Shown: in pieces, positions 1 to 6,081 of the stretch
Position numbering within the stretch: position 1 is the stretch's first letter
Layout of the letters: every line of letters starts with the position of its first letter
Assembly (NCBI GenBank): GCA_026770585.1
Contig: MU646492.1
Span: 550,644 to 561,407 of the forward strand
Reading direction: 5' to 3'
DNA length: 10,764 nt
From: Baffinella frigidus
Lineage: Eukaryota; Cryptophyceae; Cryptomonadales; Baffinellaceae
Translations under genes and position numbers: made by a program
The notes under the pieces: model-generated
Seen by the model: only the letters and a program-made list of their open reading frames with translations
Databases searched by the model: none
What the model was told of the DNA's origin: nothing

Positions 1-143
1 GGGGGTTAGGGTGGGGGGTGTGGGGGTTAGTATTTCATGCTTTGAGCAATTAGGGATAATGGTACAGGTCCAGTGTACAGGGTTGAGGGATTCGGTTTGT
101 CATCCCAAGGTTTACGAGTTTGGGTTAGGGGGGTTATTGAGAC

Positions 144-281
144 CTTGACGATCTTGAAGGGCGACTGCTCGATGTCCTTCTTGAGGAGCGGGTCCGCGAA
201 CGTGCGCCCGATGAGGCGCTTCGTCGCGTAGAACGTGCTCTCGGGGTTCGTCACCGCCTGCCGCTTCGCGGGGATGCCCAC
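144..281 (-). CDS. mtHSP70: mtHSP70 exon encoding VGIPAKRQ ... PFKIVK
   Basis: This 138-nt exon encodes 46 residues of the HSP70 nucleotide-binding domain, starting [15 protein letters not shown], passing through [11 protein letters not shown] and ending PFKIVK. On the minus strand the acceptor reads GGGCACCAG|GTGGGC and the donor AAG|GTCTCA; reading past the donor gives a [10 protein letters not shown] tail unlike any HSP70, which fixes the exon end. There is no pyrimidine tract before the acceptor. Residues such as [15 protein letters not shown] follow the RRFxDPEVKKDIK pattern of the family. The next exon, expected to begin near (A/H)SNGDAWV, would lie beyond position 1. Confidence 0.88.
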
Positions 282-3011
282 CTGGTGCCCGAAACATTCA
301 GTAAAGCAACTCTCTCTCCCCTCAGCAGGTGCCTCAGCAGGTGGGCACAGGTTTCGGGAGGTTTCGCAAGGTGGGGCGCTTGGTTAGGTGCTCTCGGTGT
401 TCGTCACCGCCTGCCGCTTCGCGGGGATGCCGACATGGTGTGTGGGGTCGGGGTTAGGAATGTTGAGGATGGTGAGGCTAGAAGGGGTTCGTCACGGGTT
501 TGTCACCGCCTGCCGCTTCGCGGGGATGCCCACCTACCGAGGGGGGTTTGGGGATGGGGGTTGTTTGGGGGTTGGGATTGGGGATGCACTTCTCGGGGAT
601 CCCGACCTGGGATTGGGGGTTTGGGATTGGGGGATTGGGAGTGGGTGCTGTGGGATTGGGGATGGGAGATGGGGGTTGTGTGGGGTTTGGGGTGTGGGGT
701 TTGAGCACTCCAAACCCCTTTCGGGTCGTGTGTTTTCGTGCCGTAGGCTAGCCGCCGCGTGCGACAGGGTGTGCGGTTTGGGTAGGGTGGGTAGGGTTCG
801 AAGGTGCCCCCCACCCAAAAACAATATTTGGGGATGAGAGTTTCTTTGGGGATTGGGGGTTAGGGATTTGGTTGTAGCGTGTGGGATGGCGGCTGCAGTC
901 TCTTGGTTGGCCCAGTTTGAGGGGGCAGAGAGGGGGGGGAGAGAGAGGGGGGGAGGGGGAGAAGAGAGAGTGCACCAGCATAGCACAACCGTCTTACGTT
1001 TGTACCAGTTTGAGCAGGGGGGGGGGGACAAGGGGGAGAACAAACGGTACGCTGTTCGCGAAGCTCTCATGTTTGTACCAGTTTGACACTCGCACGTTGG
1101 CACCAGGTTGGGGATTCAGGGTTTAGGTTTTAGGGATTCGAGTGCATGATTTGGAGTTTAGGGTTTACGGGGTAGGAATTCGGGTCTCAGGTTGAGGGTG
1201 GGTAGGAATCAGGGTTTGGGGTTTGGGGATGTACCAGCATGACGTTCTCCTCGTTGAAGGCAACAACCGAGGGGGTCGTGCGCTGCCCCTCCGCGTTCTC
1301 AATCACCTGTTGGTATTCACAGAAACGTCAGCAAGCTCTTTTGTTTTCGTACGCTGCGCCTCCTCCATATGTTGTTTGTAGGAGTTTGAACATGTACTGC
1401 AAATGGAATCAATTCCAGTTGTCGGGACCTATCGAGCTCCCCCGCATCCAGTACGCTCCAGTGCAAACCCAGGCAAGATAACTTGCAAAGGCGATTTGCT
1501 CCCCAACTGGGGGACTAGTGAGCATGCAGCTGTAAAGTGAGCCTTGTGAGGGGATGTGTACAGAACTGAGACGGTCCTGGACACCCAGAGAAGCTCAAAC
1601 GAACCAGCCTGTAGCATTGCCGCGACGCGAGAGAAACATGCCAAGTAAACACGGCAGCCACAGCGTTTGGGGGTGGCTGGCCGCGACAAACAGAAGCGAA
1701 TCAAACACGGGCAAGTTTCGTGGTGCGGGGGAGGACTAGCTCTGTCTCAGTTTATTCGGGCTCGCCAATTTGGTGGGCCCGTGCTCTGTCCCGCTCCGAA
1801 GTCAACAGATTTGACCCGCAACCCCAGCATGCCAACTTGCGAATGGTCACTGGAAGCGACTCAAACACCGTCAAGCACCGGCGCAAGTGTCATCAAGGGG
1901 GCGGGCACCTTGGCCTCCATCTTGCCCTCCATGATCGCGACGCACGAGTTGGTCGTCCCGAGGTCGACGCCGATCACGTCGCCATTGGAAGACATCATGC
2001 GCACCGAGCCCGCTGCCGCGGGGCGCATGTGCCGGGCTGCCGCCGCCACCTGTCGACCCCACTCGCCGGGTCAGCCGCGCGTGCGAGGGGGGGGGGGGCG
2101 CGGGGGCAAGTAGGGATCGCCGGGGCGGTAACGGCCCCGTCGATGCGGGGACGGGGGCGGGGGGGGGTCAGGCACAGGCGGGAGTGCTGACACGGGTACT
2201 CCGGAGTACTCCGAGCATGCGCACGTGAAGTGAAGCAGGGGGGATGCGTGCTCCCGCGAGGGTGGTGCCGCCGCGTGTCGCTATGAGATGGCGTGCGGTA
2301 GAGGCTGAGGATTCGCCGGGGGGGGGCGCTGTGCTTTTCATCACTACTGAACATGACCGGGGAAATCCGCATGCTTGCTTCCCAAGGAAACGGTCTGGGA
2401 TTGTGGATCCGTCTGTCGAGCGTGTGTTGCAAGAGCAGCTGCCGCGTGCGAAACTCCCTGAATGGTGTGGAATGGCGTGTAGCAACTCCTGGCCTTACGA
2501 AGCGGTGATATTCGTTTGGCCAGGTCTGTGATATGCTTGCAAGGTTGGCGCTCGTGCATGCCGGCATGCGAAGATTCCACGGAGCAAGAGTGCGTGAAGC
2601 GGGCGAGGAGGGGGCCATATGGCCCACACAGACGAAGAGGAAGGATGTGGGACACGGCGGGGAAGGTGCATGGGCCAACGGGTGATGAACTTGGACGCAG
2701 CACTATTCTCTCACTTGGCACGCGAGCTGAGAAAGATGCAAGCAACAAACGCCTCCCAGGGAGCCCACGCCCCCGGCCGCGGTCGCTGCAACGTCCTCCC
2801 TCCCGACCAAATTCCATCCCCACCCAGGACCCAGCTCACCCCATACAGCAACAGCGCCACGCCAGAACGGATCCAGGCTTGTCAAGATCCCCTCATGTCA
2901 ATTTGTGGGAAATCCTCGTGGCCAGGTAAGCAGGCGGCGGGCGGAGCGGGAGGCAGGGGGGCGGGGAGCGACCGCGGCGGGCTTGACCCGCTGAATCTGA
3001 CGAAGGAACAT
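144..3011 (-). CDS. mtHSP70: Mitochondrial HSP70 (DnaK-type chaperone), 5' part, split by introns
   Basis: This is the amino-terminal portion of a mitochondrial matrix HSP70, the ATPase chaperone that drives protein import and folding. Joining the exons 2988-3011 (inferred), 1909-2049, 1235-1306 and 144-281 gives about 125 residues of a protein normally near 650. The order matches the family exactly: presequence, the phosphate-binding signature [12 protein letters not shown], then [43 protein letters not shown] and PFKIVK. The IENAEG and [14 protein letters not shown] wording is of the mitochondrial rather than plastid or cytosolic type. All inferred introns are phase 0 (about 938, 602 and 953 nt) and every acceptor reads CAG|GTG. 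Relative to familiar homologues there is one extra residue around EGKMEAK, at the first clear junction. The rest of the gene lies beyond the left edge, so whether it is intact is unknown. Family assignment is very secure; exact exon ends are inferred from homology remembered, not aligned. Confidence 0.9.
388..440 (-). pseudogene. Duplicated 5' edge of the mtHSP70 exon, copy with broken acceptor
   Basis: These 53 nt match 235-287 (the exon start plus its acceptor) with 3 differences. Read on the minus strand it keeps the [15 protein letters not shown]-type frame but its acceptor reads CAT|GTCGGC instead of CAG|GTGGGC, so it should not be usable. The match seems to continue weakly leftward (GGCGCTT), with a small deletion relative to the real exon. 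It is a partial exon copy, not a separate gene. Confidence 0.8.
502..535 (-). pseudogene. Duplicated 5' edge of the mtHSP70 exon, copy with intact acceptor
   Basis: All 34 nt are identical to 250-283. On the minus strand it reads TAG|GTGGGC, an intact AG acceptor, then [13 protein letters not shown] and an immediate TGA stop where the real exon continues with ES. If used as an acceptor it would truncate the protein. A much weaker possible further copy (GGGGATCCCGACCTGG) lies near 596-611. Confidence 0.8.
541..703 (+). repeat. G-rich tract with GGGATTGGGG-like units
   Basis: About 160 nt are dominated by runs of three to six G separated by ATT, TTT or short spacers (GGGATTGGGG, GTTTGGGGTG). 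It resembles decayed TTTGGGG/TTTAGGG telomere sequence and has many closely spaced G-runs that could form G-quadruplexes on the plus strand, which is the template strand for the HSP70 gene. Confidence 0.7.
919..970 (+). repeat. Purine-only GA/GGGGA tract
   Basis: Nearly uninterrupted purines, mainly G-runs separated by single A and ending in GAGAGAG. It is a simple-sequence homopurine tract within the HSP70 intron. Confidence 0.7.
998..1086 (+). repeat. 16-nt direct repeat with 73-nt period
   Basis: GTTTGTACCAGTTTGA occurs at 998-1013 and 1071-1086, with an 11-G run between them. A shorter relative, CCCAGTTTGA, is at 911-920. Confidence 0.65.
1235..1306 (-). CDS. mtHSP70: mtHSP70 exon encoding [17 protein letters not shown] ...
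   Basis: This 72-nt exon encodes 24 residues beginning [17 protein letters not shown] and ending NEENVML. It bridges the flanking HSP70 exons with no missing residues: the usual family text is AFTEDGERLVG, the same length as [11 protein letters not shown]. On the minus strand the acceptor is ACCAACAG|GTGATT and the donor CTG|GTACAT. The segment is part of lobe I of the ATPase domain. The replacement of the common DGER by ENVM is unusual for the family but falls in a variable turn. It is too short to be found as an open frame with its own start and was found only by translating the minus strand for HSP70 text. Confidence 0.85.
1307..1908 (-). other. mtHSP70: mtHSP70 intron containing a dispersed repeat
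   Basis: This 602-nt intron is bounded by AAG|GTGCCC and ACAG|GTG, so the pentamer AGGTG occurs at both edges. It holds one copy of a 105-nt repeat (1744-1848) whose partner lies at 10169-10273. The rest shows no coding potential, no tandem repeats and little telomere-like sequence, in contrast to the next intron. Confidence 0.7.
1744..1848. repeat. 105-nt dispersed repeat, copy 1
   Basis: This segment aligns without gaps to 10169-10273. By hand I count 76 of 105 matching bases, with many of the differences C/T or G/A. Shared blocks include GTCTCAGT, TTGGTGGGCC, CCGCTCC and CCCAGCA. It lies inside the HSP70 intron. No tRNA-like A or B box, poly-A tail or terminal inverted repeat is obvious, so the element class is unknown. 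Confidence 0.75.
1909..2049 (-). CDS. mtHSP70: mtHSP70 exon with presequence end and [12 protein letters not shown] signature
   Basis: The frame reads [17 protein letters not shown], then [18 protein letters not shown] and [12 protein letters not shown], then leaves HSP70 homology at a GTGCCC donor (AAG|GTGCCC). The Arg- and Ala-rich, acid-free stretch before SNGDVIG is a typical mitochondrial targeting presequence. GVDLGTTNS is the HSP70 phosphate-binding loop 1. The first codon at 2047-2049 is GTG and follows GACAG, so it is more likely an acceptor (CAG|GTG, like the other exons) than a start. An in-frame stop at 2071-2073 excludes a longer continuous exon. If no upstream exon exists, translation would begin at the ATG at 2026-2028. 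Confidence 0.85.
2196..2209. repeat. 14-nt perfect palindrome
   Basis: GTACTCCGGAGTAC is self-complementary. GAGTACTCCGAG follows directly, so the half-site GTACTCCG is effectively repeated. It could be a protein-binding site upstream of, or inside, the 5' end of the HSP70 gene; there is no direct evidence for this. Confidence 0.5.
2923..2932 (+). other. Isolated consensus-like 5' splice site
   Basis: CCAG|GTAAGC on the plus strand is the only consensus-quality donor I noticed. A frame before it reads [16 protein letters not shown] and ends in phase 0, which would be compatible with joining to the phase-0 exon at 3471. No family is recognised and no upstream acceptor is clear, so it may be chance. 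Confidence 0.2.
2988..3011 (-). CDS. mtHSP70: Candidate first coding exon of mtHSP70 (MFLRQIQR)
   Basis: This 24-nt minus-strand segment reads ATG TTC CTT CGT CAG ATT CAG CGG followed by a GT (CGG|GTCAAG). Spliced in phase 0 to the CAG|GTG acceptor at 2050/2049 it gives [22 protein letters not shown], a strong amphipathic Arg-rich mitochondrial presequence. The donor GTCAAG is non-consensus but resembles the other donors in this gene (GTGCCC, GTACAT, GTCTCA). This is inference from the need for a start and from presequence character; no homology supports it because presequences are not conserved. The alternative is a start at 2028 within the next exon. Confidence 0.4.
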
Positions 3012-3470
3012 GACGAAAGAGTTCCGCTAGTCCCCGTTGAGGAGATCTGGGCGCGGTCGTGAAGCGCCTTGTGCGTCTTGTCGGAAGCACGGGCGGGTTT
3101 GGTCACGTTACGGAGCCGTTGACTGAAAATTGAAGGTGAGGCTCATAACTAAAAAAAATGTTCGGAGTCCCCCGCAGATCTGAGTTTCTGGATTGTCCAC
3201 TTTTGGCGGAGAGAAGGGCCCGGGTTGCCCACAAGACCAGTCATGATTGACTTTTGAATAACCCACAAAATCCACGGCATGGCGGCAAGGCACGGGGAGG
3301 GGGAGCAGCGGCTCCCGGACGAAGTTCGCTCGGCGCTCGAGGTTCGCCTCTGACTCTAGCACCAGCCAGGACTACTGGCTCGCCTATTGGCCAATGCCCG
3401 CCGTTTCTGTGCCCAGCCACGCTCTCACATAGCGGTTCTCTCCTCCAGGCAAACCCTAAATCCCAAACAG
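3012..3470. other. Stretch without recognisable genes between divergent genes
   Basis: The HSP70 gene is read leftward and the unrecognised gene rightward from this stretch, so it may carry promoters for both. I see no clear TATA element. It has two short sequences shared with later elements: 3088-3108, matching 7413-7433 with one difference, and TTGACTTTTG at 3247-3256. Confidence 0.4.
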
Positions 3471-3563
3471 GAAGCCATCGACGAGTGTGCTGCCGGAGTC
3501 GCGAAAGAGCTCAAGGGGAGCTCGTCCGCGGACCGGAGGAAGATGCTCCCTGAGCTTGTCAAG
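3471..3563 (+). CDS. Exon of an unrecognised protein (EAIDECAAGVAKELKG...)
   Basis: A 93-nt phase-0 exon runs from CCCAAACAG|GAAGCC to GTCAAG|GTCTCC. It encodes 31 residues, beginning EAIDECAAGVAKELKG, then SSSADRRKMLPELVK. The composition (balanced charge, helix-forming, GC at third positions) is like real coding sequence and unlike the surrounding low-complexity frames. The donor AAG|GTCTC matches the donor of the last visible HSP70 exon. I do not recognise a family. The upstream exon is not identified; the CCAG|GTAAGC donor at 2926/2927 is a candidate. The preceding open frame back to 3387 exists but crosses telomere-like text and is less plausible as protein. Confidence 0.45.
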
Positions 3564-3704
3564 GTCTCCCTGACCCTCCCCCCTTTCACTCCCGCGACTC
3601 CCTTGCAAGCTTGCCGAGACCCTCAGTGCAAACCTCCTGCCGGCACCCCTCCCCCGCGCCCGCCTCCCCGGCGCACCGTTCCAACCGCCGGCAACATCGA
3701 GCAG

Positions 3705-3826
3705 GCGTTCAAATCCGCGGCGCGCACCATGCGCCTGCCGAAGAGGGCGCTCCAAACGGCTGTCGACGGGCCCGGGGGGCTCGCGGCCAACATCGACGAC
3801 CTTGCGTCCCCCTCTTCTGCCAAGAG
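3705..3826 (+). CDS. Second exon of the same unrecognised protein (AFKSAARTMRLPKRA...)
   Basis: This exon begins at CGAGCAG|GCGTTC and probably ends at AAGAG|GTTGCC in phase 2. It encodes about 40 residues: AFKSAARTMRLPKRAL, then QTAVDGPGGLAANIDDLASP. Joined to the preceding exon in phase 0 it gives PELVK|AFKSAARTM, a continuous basic helix-rich segment. The 141-nt intron between them is C-rich (GTCTCC to GAGCAG). After 3826 the sequence passes into a degenerate telomere-like tract, presumably the next intron; no further exon could be found. The function is unknown, and the protein may be incomplete or decayed. Confidence 0.42.
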
Positions 3827-3836
3827 GTTGCCCTCA

Positions 3837-3991
3837 ACCCTAAAACCTGAACCATGAACATTAAATCCTGAACCATGAACTCAAACCCTACAACCTGCAC
3901 CCTGCACCCTCAACACGAAACCCTGAACCCTGAGCCCTGAGCCCTGAACCCTGAACCCTGAAACCTGAACCCTGAACCCTAACCCTTACCC

Positions 3992-4023
<32 letters not shown>

Positions 4024-4080
4024 ACCATCAACCCTCAACCCTCAACCAACTCTAAACCCAAACCTTAAACCCTGCACCCC
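3837..4080. repeat. Degenerate telomere-like tract (CCCTGAA / CCCTCAA)
   Basis: About 240 nt are made of 7-nt units of the CCCTAAA type, mutated in blocks to CCCTGAA and then CCCTCAA, with occasional exact CCCTAAA. The C-rich strand is on plus. The blockwise spread of variants indicates local amplification after insertion rather than an active chromosome end. Confidence 0.85.
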
Positions 4081-4087
4081 GAAGCCT

Positions 4088-4368
4088 GAATCCGCAGGGC
4101 GCCAGGCGATGGGAGACGCCGTGCAACTCAGCTCTACACTAGAGTAGGCACACGTGAACACCCTGCACCGTAAACCCAGCAACCCGAACCCTGAATCCGC
4201 AGGGCGCGAGGAGATGGGAGAGCGAGAGCGTTCCAGTCCAGCGACGCATTCATGCGTATTCATTCGTCTCGAACAACTCAGCTCTACACTAGAGTAGGCA
4301 CACGTGAACACCCTGAACCGTAAACCCAGCAACCCGAACCCGGAATCCGCAGGGCGCGAGGCGATGGG
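4088..4368 (+). repeat. Tandem duplication, 95-nt unit at 150-nt period
   Basis: The segment 4124-4218 is repeated at 4274-4368 with 3 differences in 95 nt. The final 28 nt of the unit, starting GAATCCGCAGGGCG, also occurs once more at 4088-4115. The unit carries an ACACTAGAGTAGG block, a CACGTG hexamer and a short telomere-like CCGTAAACCC segment. The minus-strand frame repeats the peptide RVFTCAYSSVELS, but I regard that as a by-product of the duplication. Confidence 0.85.
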
Positions 4369-4448
4369 CGAAGCTCTGCGGCCGGTGAGACTCAGGAGGT
4401 ACGTTCAGACCCGGTTTTCAAGCAACCTTGCGCCCTGCCCCCCAGCCG
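4363..4448 (+). repeat. Repeat module, uninterrupted copy (empty site)
   Basis: This module reads GATGGGCGAAGCTCTGCGG, continues through CAGGAGGTACG and ends CCCCCCAGCCG. The same module at 4705-4935 is split by a foldback element precisely after AGGT, so this copy serves as the related empty site. The left 38 nt differ at 2 positions and the right 48 nt at about 9. Confidence 0.85.
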
Positions 4449-4454
4449 TCATGG

Positions 4455-4545
4455 TGTGTTTGCCTCGGGCTCCCTCTCCTCTCTCTCCGTCCTCACCCCC
4501 CTCCCCCCAACCTTCTTCTTCTCAAGGCGCAACAGGGCCCCGTTT
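4455..4545 (+). repeat. 91-nt direct repeat, copy 1
   Basis: The text from TGTGTTTGCC through a pyrimidine-rich block (CTTCTTCTTCTCAAGG) to GGGCCCCGTTT is repeated at 5138-5228. Copy 1 is followed by one foldback element and copy 2 by a different one. The minus-strand frame reads NGALLRLEKKKVGG here and NGALLSLEKKKVGG in copy 2, with AAG|GTTGGG resembling a donor; this is too short to call coding. Confidence 0.8.
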
Positions 4546-4695
4546 TTATCTCAGAAAACGAGTTCCAAAACTCGTTTTCTTAAGTCAATTCCCCTACAAA
4601 TTCGTCAACTTATTCTTTACTCTCCGCATAAGTTGACAAAATTGTAGGGGAATTGACTTAAAGAAACGAGTTTTAGAACTCGTTTTCTGAGATAA
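4546..4695. mobile_element. Foldback element FB1 with 4-bp target duplication
   Basis: A 150-nt hairpin element starts TTATCTCAG and ends CTGAGATAA, with arms of roughly 67 nt that pair almost fully around a central TCTTTACTCTCCGC. It is flanked on both sides by GTTT (4542-4545 and 4696-4699). The arms contain a sub-palindrome (AACGAGTT...AACTCGTT) and the motif TTAAGTCAATTCCCCTACAA, shared with the element at 8479-8623. There is no coding capacity, so it would be a non-autonomous foldback or MITE-like element. Confidence 0.85.
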
Positions 4696-4742
4696 GTTTG
4701 AGGTGATGCGCGAAGCTCTGCGGCCGGTGAGACGCAGGAGGT

Positions 4743-4883
4743 GCTTATCCGGGAACCCTATTTTTCTTTCGTTTCCTGGGCAACGAAAGTTACTACACAG
4801 ATGCTTTAATATTACTAGTAAGAACGAATTGTGTAGAGATTTTCGTTGCCAGGAAATGAAAGAAAATAGGTTTCCCCAGATAA
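4743..4883. mobile_element. Foldback element FB2 inserted at AGGT
   Basis: A 141-nt insertion with imperfect inverted arms: the left begins GCTTATCCGGGAAC and the right ends TTTCCCCAGATAA. Internal arm pairs include TTTCCTGGGCAACGAAA with TTTTCGTTGCCAGGAAA, and TACTACACA with TTGTGTAG. It is flanked by AGGT at 4739-4742 and 4884-4887. The module around it exists uninterrupted at 4363-4448 with a single AGGT, so this is an insertion with a 4-bp duplication. A one-base shift to a GTGC/GTAC duplication is an alternative. The duplicated AGGT supplies GT at the left and AG at the right. Confidence 0.85.
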
Positions 4884-4935
4884 AGGTACGCCCAGACCTG
4901 GTTGTCGAGGAACCTTGTGCCACGCCCCCCAGCCG

Positions 4936-5137
4936 GGCCTGAGGCGCGATCTTTGCCAGGCCCGCGCGCAGCCCGAACACTTTACACACAGCTGGCCCAG
5001 CCGTCCTGTGGTACTTTGGTGCTTTGTATTACACTCACATCGAAGGCCGCGCCCACCGCACACTTGAGGACTGTGAAATGACATGGACACCAGAATGGAT
5101 TTGGTCCGTCCCAGGATGGTGATGGGAAATGGCCTGT
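4936..5137. other. Unannotated spacer
   Basis: No foldback, tandem repeat or convincing coding segment is seen here between the end of the split module and the second pyrimidine-rich repeat. Confidence 0.4.
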
Positions 5138-5228
5138 TGTGTTTGCCTGGGGCTCCCTCTCCTCTTTCCCCGTCCTCCCCCCCTCCCCCCAACCTTCTTC
5201 TTCTCAAGGCTCAACAGGGCCCCGTTTG
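5138..5228 (+). repeat. 91-nt direct repeat, copy 2
   Basis: Second copy of the 4455-4545 repeat, ending GGGCCCCGTTTG. It preserves the GTTTG site that in copy 1 became the GTTT duplication around FB1. Confidence 0.8.
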
Positions 5229-5351
5229 TTTCTCCTATGGTTTCTCCTATGAAATCAGCTTTTGGTTGGGACTCCAAGGTCCTTCGTGGGGGTATTCCTG
5301 GCTAACCTTGGAGCCATTTTCATTGTTTCATAGGAGAAATAATAGGAGAAA
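5229..5351. mobile_element. Foldback element FB3
   Basis: A 123-nt hairpin. The left arm begins with the tandem TTTCTCCTATGG and TTTCTCCTATGA, and the right arm is TTTCATAGGAGAAATAATAG plus GAGAAA. Inner arms pair ACTCCAAGGT with ACCTTGGAGC. It is flanked by TTG at 5226-5228 and 5352-5354, a possible 3-bp duplication. No coding capacity. Confidence 0.75.
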
Positions 5352-5431
5352 TTGCTATGGCATAGGTAATTTTACTTATGGATCCTAAATAAATCAAATA
5401 CCCCCCCCAACAATTCGGGGTGGGGAGAAGA

Positions 5432-5463
5432 TCCGCGGCTGGAGAGACGCAAGAGGCACGTTT
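5432..5463 (+). repeat. Dispersed GCGGCTGG-GAGACGCA module
   Basis: GCGGCTGGAGAGACGCAAGA followed by GGCACGTTTAGGG is one of about five related copies. Others are at 4378-4404, 4719-4742, 5763-5795 (more diverged, ending ACGTCTAGGG) and, weakly, 5904-5925. Each lies next to a foldback element or a telomere-like tract. Confidence 0.6.
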
Positions 5464-5536
5464 AGGGTTTGGGATTCTCAGTCCATTCATATAGGGATTG
5501 ACCATCGATTTACCTCTAGGACCGCTCCAGGGCGGG

Positions 5537-5725
5537 GTTGAAACGTTGATTTCGCCCCAATTTCATCGGGCCTCTTCATAGAATCTATCTCAGAAACTGT
5601 CCATCTAAACGATTTCTGGTACACATCGAAGAGTTTTCAAACTCTAAATGTATAGAATGGCTCCAAGCCCCACCGAAATCTGAGATATAGCTATGGAGGG
5701 ACGCGATGAAATTACGTCTTTCAAC
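5537..5725. mobile_element. Foldback element FB4 (imperfect)
   Basis: The left arm, from GTTGAAACG through AATTTCATCGG and CATAGAATCTATCTCAG, pairs with the right arm CTGAGATATAGCTATGG through CGATGAAATTACG to TTTCAAC. The centre holds a small perfect hairpin, AGAGTTT-TC-AAACTCT. The arms are diverged, so this is an older element; no target duplication is clear. Confidence 0.6.
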
Positions 5726-5790
5726 GCAAGTCCGCACTTTACACCGGCGACTGAATCCGATGGGCGGCTAGAGACACGCAAAAAGTACGT

Positions 5791-5889
5791 CTAGGGTTTA
5801 GGGTTTAGGGTTCAGTGTTTGGGGTTCAGGGTTTAGGGTCTTAGGTTTAAGGTTTAGGGTCTTTGGTTTAGGGTTTAGGGTTTAGGGTT
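5791..5889 (+). repeat. Interstitial telomere-like tract (GGGTTTA)
   Basis: About 100 nt of TTTAGGG units with variants TTCAGGG, TTTGGGG and TCTTAGG. The G-rich strand is on plus. Confidence 0.9.
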
Positions 5890-5937
5890 GCACCAATAGC
5901 GGACCCGGCTGGCGACGCAAGGGGGCTCCTACGAAAA

Positions 5938-6024
5938 CCCCGGGCCTAGTGGTGTTGCCGTTGCCGTAGGCGTGCAGTAGAACGTGGTAGTCGAAGAACG
6001 TGAGCTGCGTGTTGCCACTCGAGG
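5938..6024 (-). pseudogene. Exon-like minus-strand segment (SSGNTQLTFFDYHVLLHAYG)
   Basis: On the minus strand a good acceptor (TACTCCCTCTTCCAG|CCTCG) opens a frame reading SSGNTQLTFFDYHVLLHAYG and then NGNTTRPG, closing near a possible GT. The composition looks more protein-like than its surroundings. The DYHV...LLH pattern faintly recalls the WDYHVVLLH stretch of N-terminal glutamine amidohydrolase, but nothing else of that family is present. A decayed second copy with the same acceptor region lies at 7263-7380 in which the peptide is lost. I treat it as a possible exon remnant of unknown gene. Confidence 0.25.
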
Positions 6025-6081
6025 CTGGAAGAGGGAGTATTTTGAACAACACAACGCGTAGGGGCCCTCGTGGCTTCCACA

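Larger units (their letters stand above)
282..1234 (-). other. mtHSP70: mtHSP70 intron rich in repeats and G-tracts
   Basis: This 953-nt intron (donor CTG|GTACAT, acceptor CACCAG|GTGGGC) contains two extra copies of the start of the following exon (388-440 and 502-535), a G-rich tract (541-703), a purine tract (919-970), an 11-G run at 1017-1027, a 16-nt direct repeat (998-1013 and 1071-1086) and telomere-like GGGTTTAG text at 1115-1230. Confidence 0.7.
2050..2987 (-). other. Putative first intron or upstream region of mtHSP70
   Basis: No convincing coding segment is seen in these 938 nt. Open frames exist on both strands but are GC-rich shadows with no recognisable domain. Contents: a poly-G run near 2087-2098, a perfect 14-nt palindrome at 2196-2209, and on the plus strand a good donor-like CCAG|GTAAGC at 2923-2932. 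If the 24-nt exon at 2988 is not real, this stretch is the promoter and 5' leader of the gene instead. Confidence 0.4.

Noticed and set aside
790-810. Possible tRNA B-box at GGTTCGAAGG
   Set aside because: No cloverleaf, acceptor stem or A-box can be built around it.
285-1126. Several open frames of 77-189 residues on both strands
   Set aside because: They translate G-rich and purine-rich simple sequence inside the HSP70 intron and resemble no protein.
1744-1848. tRNA-derived SINE
   Set aside because: Neither copy shows A or B boxes, a poly-A tail or a flanking duplication.
2882-3106. Longer minus-strand reading [20 protein letters not shown] as a complete presequence exon
   Set aside because: It looks like a mitochondrial presequence, but continues to an in-frame stop with no usable GT donor beyond the CGG|GTCAAG already proposed, so only the first eight codons are kept as a candidate.
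4042-4332. Minus-strand frame with the repeated peptide RVFTCAYSSVELS
   Set aside because: The repeat comes from the 95-nt tandem duplication of non-coding text that includes telomere-like units; no homologue or splice context.
5938-6024. Assignment to N-terminal glutamine amidohydrolase from the DYHV..LLH pattern
   Set aside because: Only a short gapped similarity; no catalytic Cys region or other family text is nearby.
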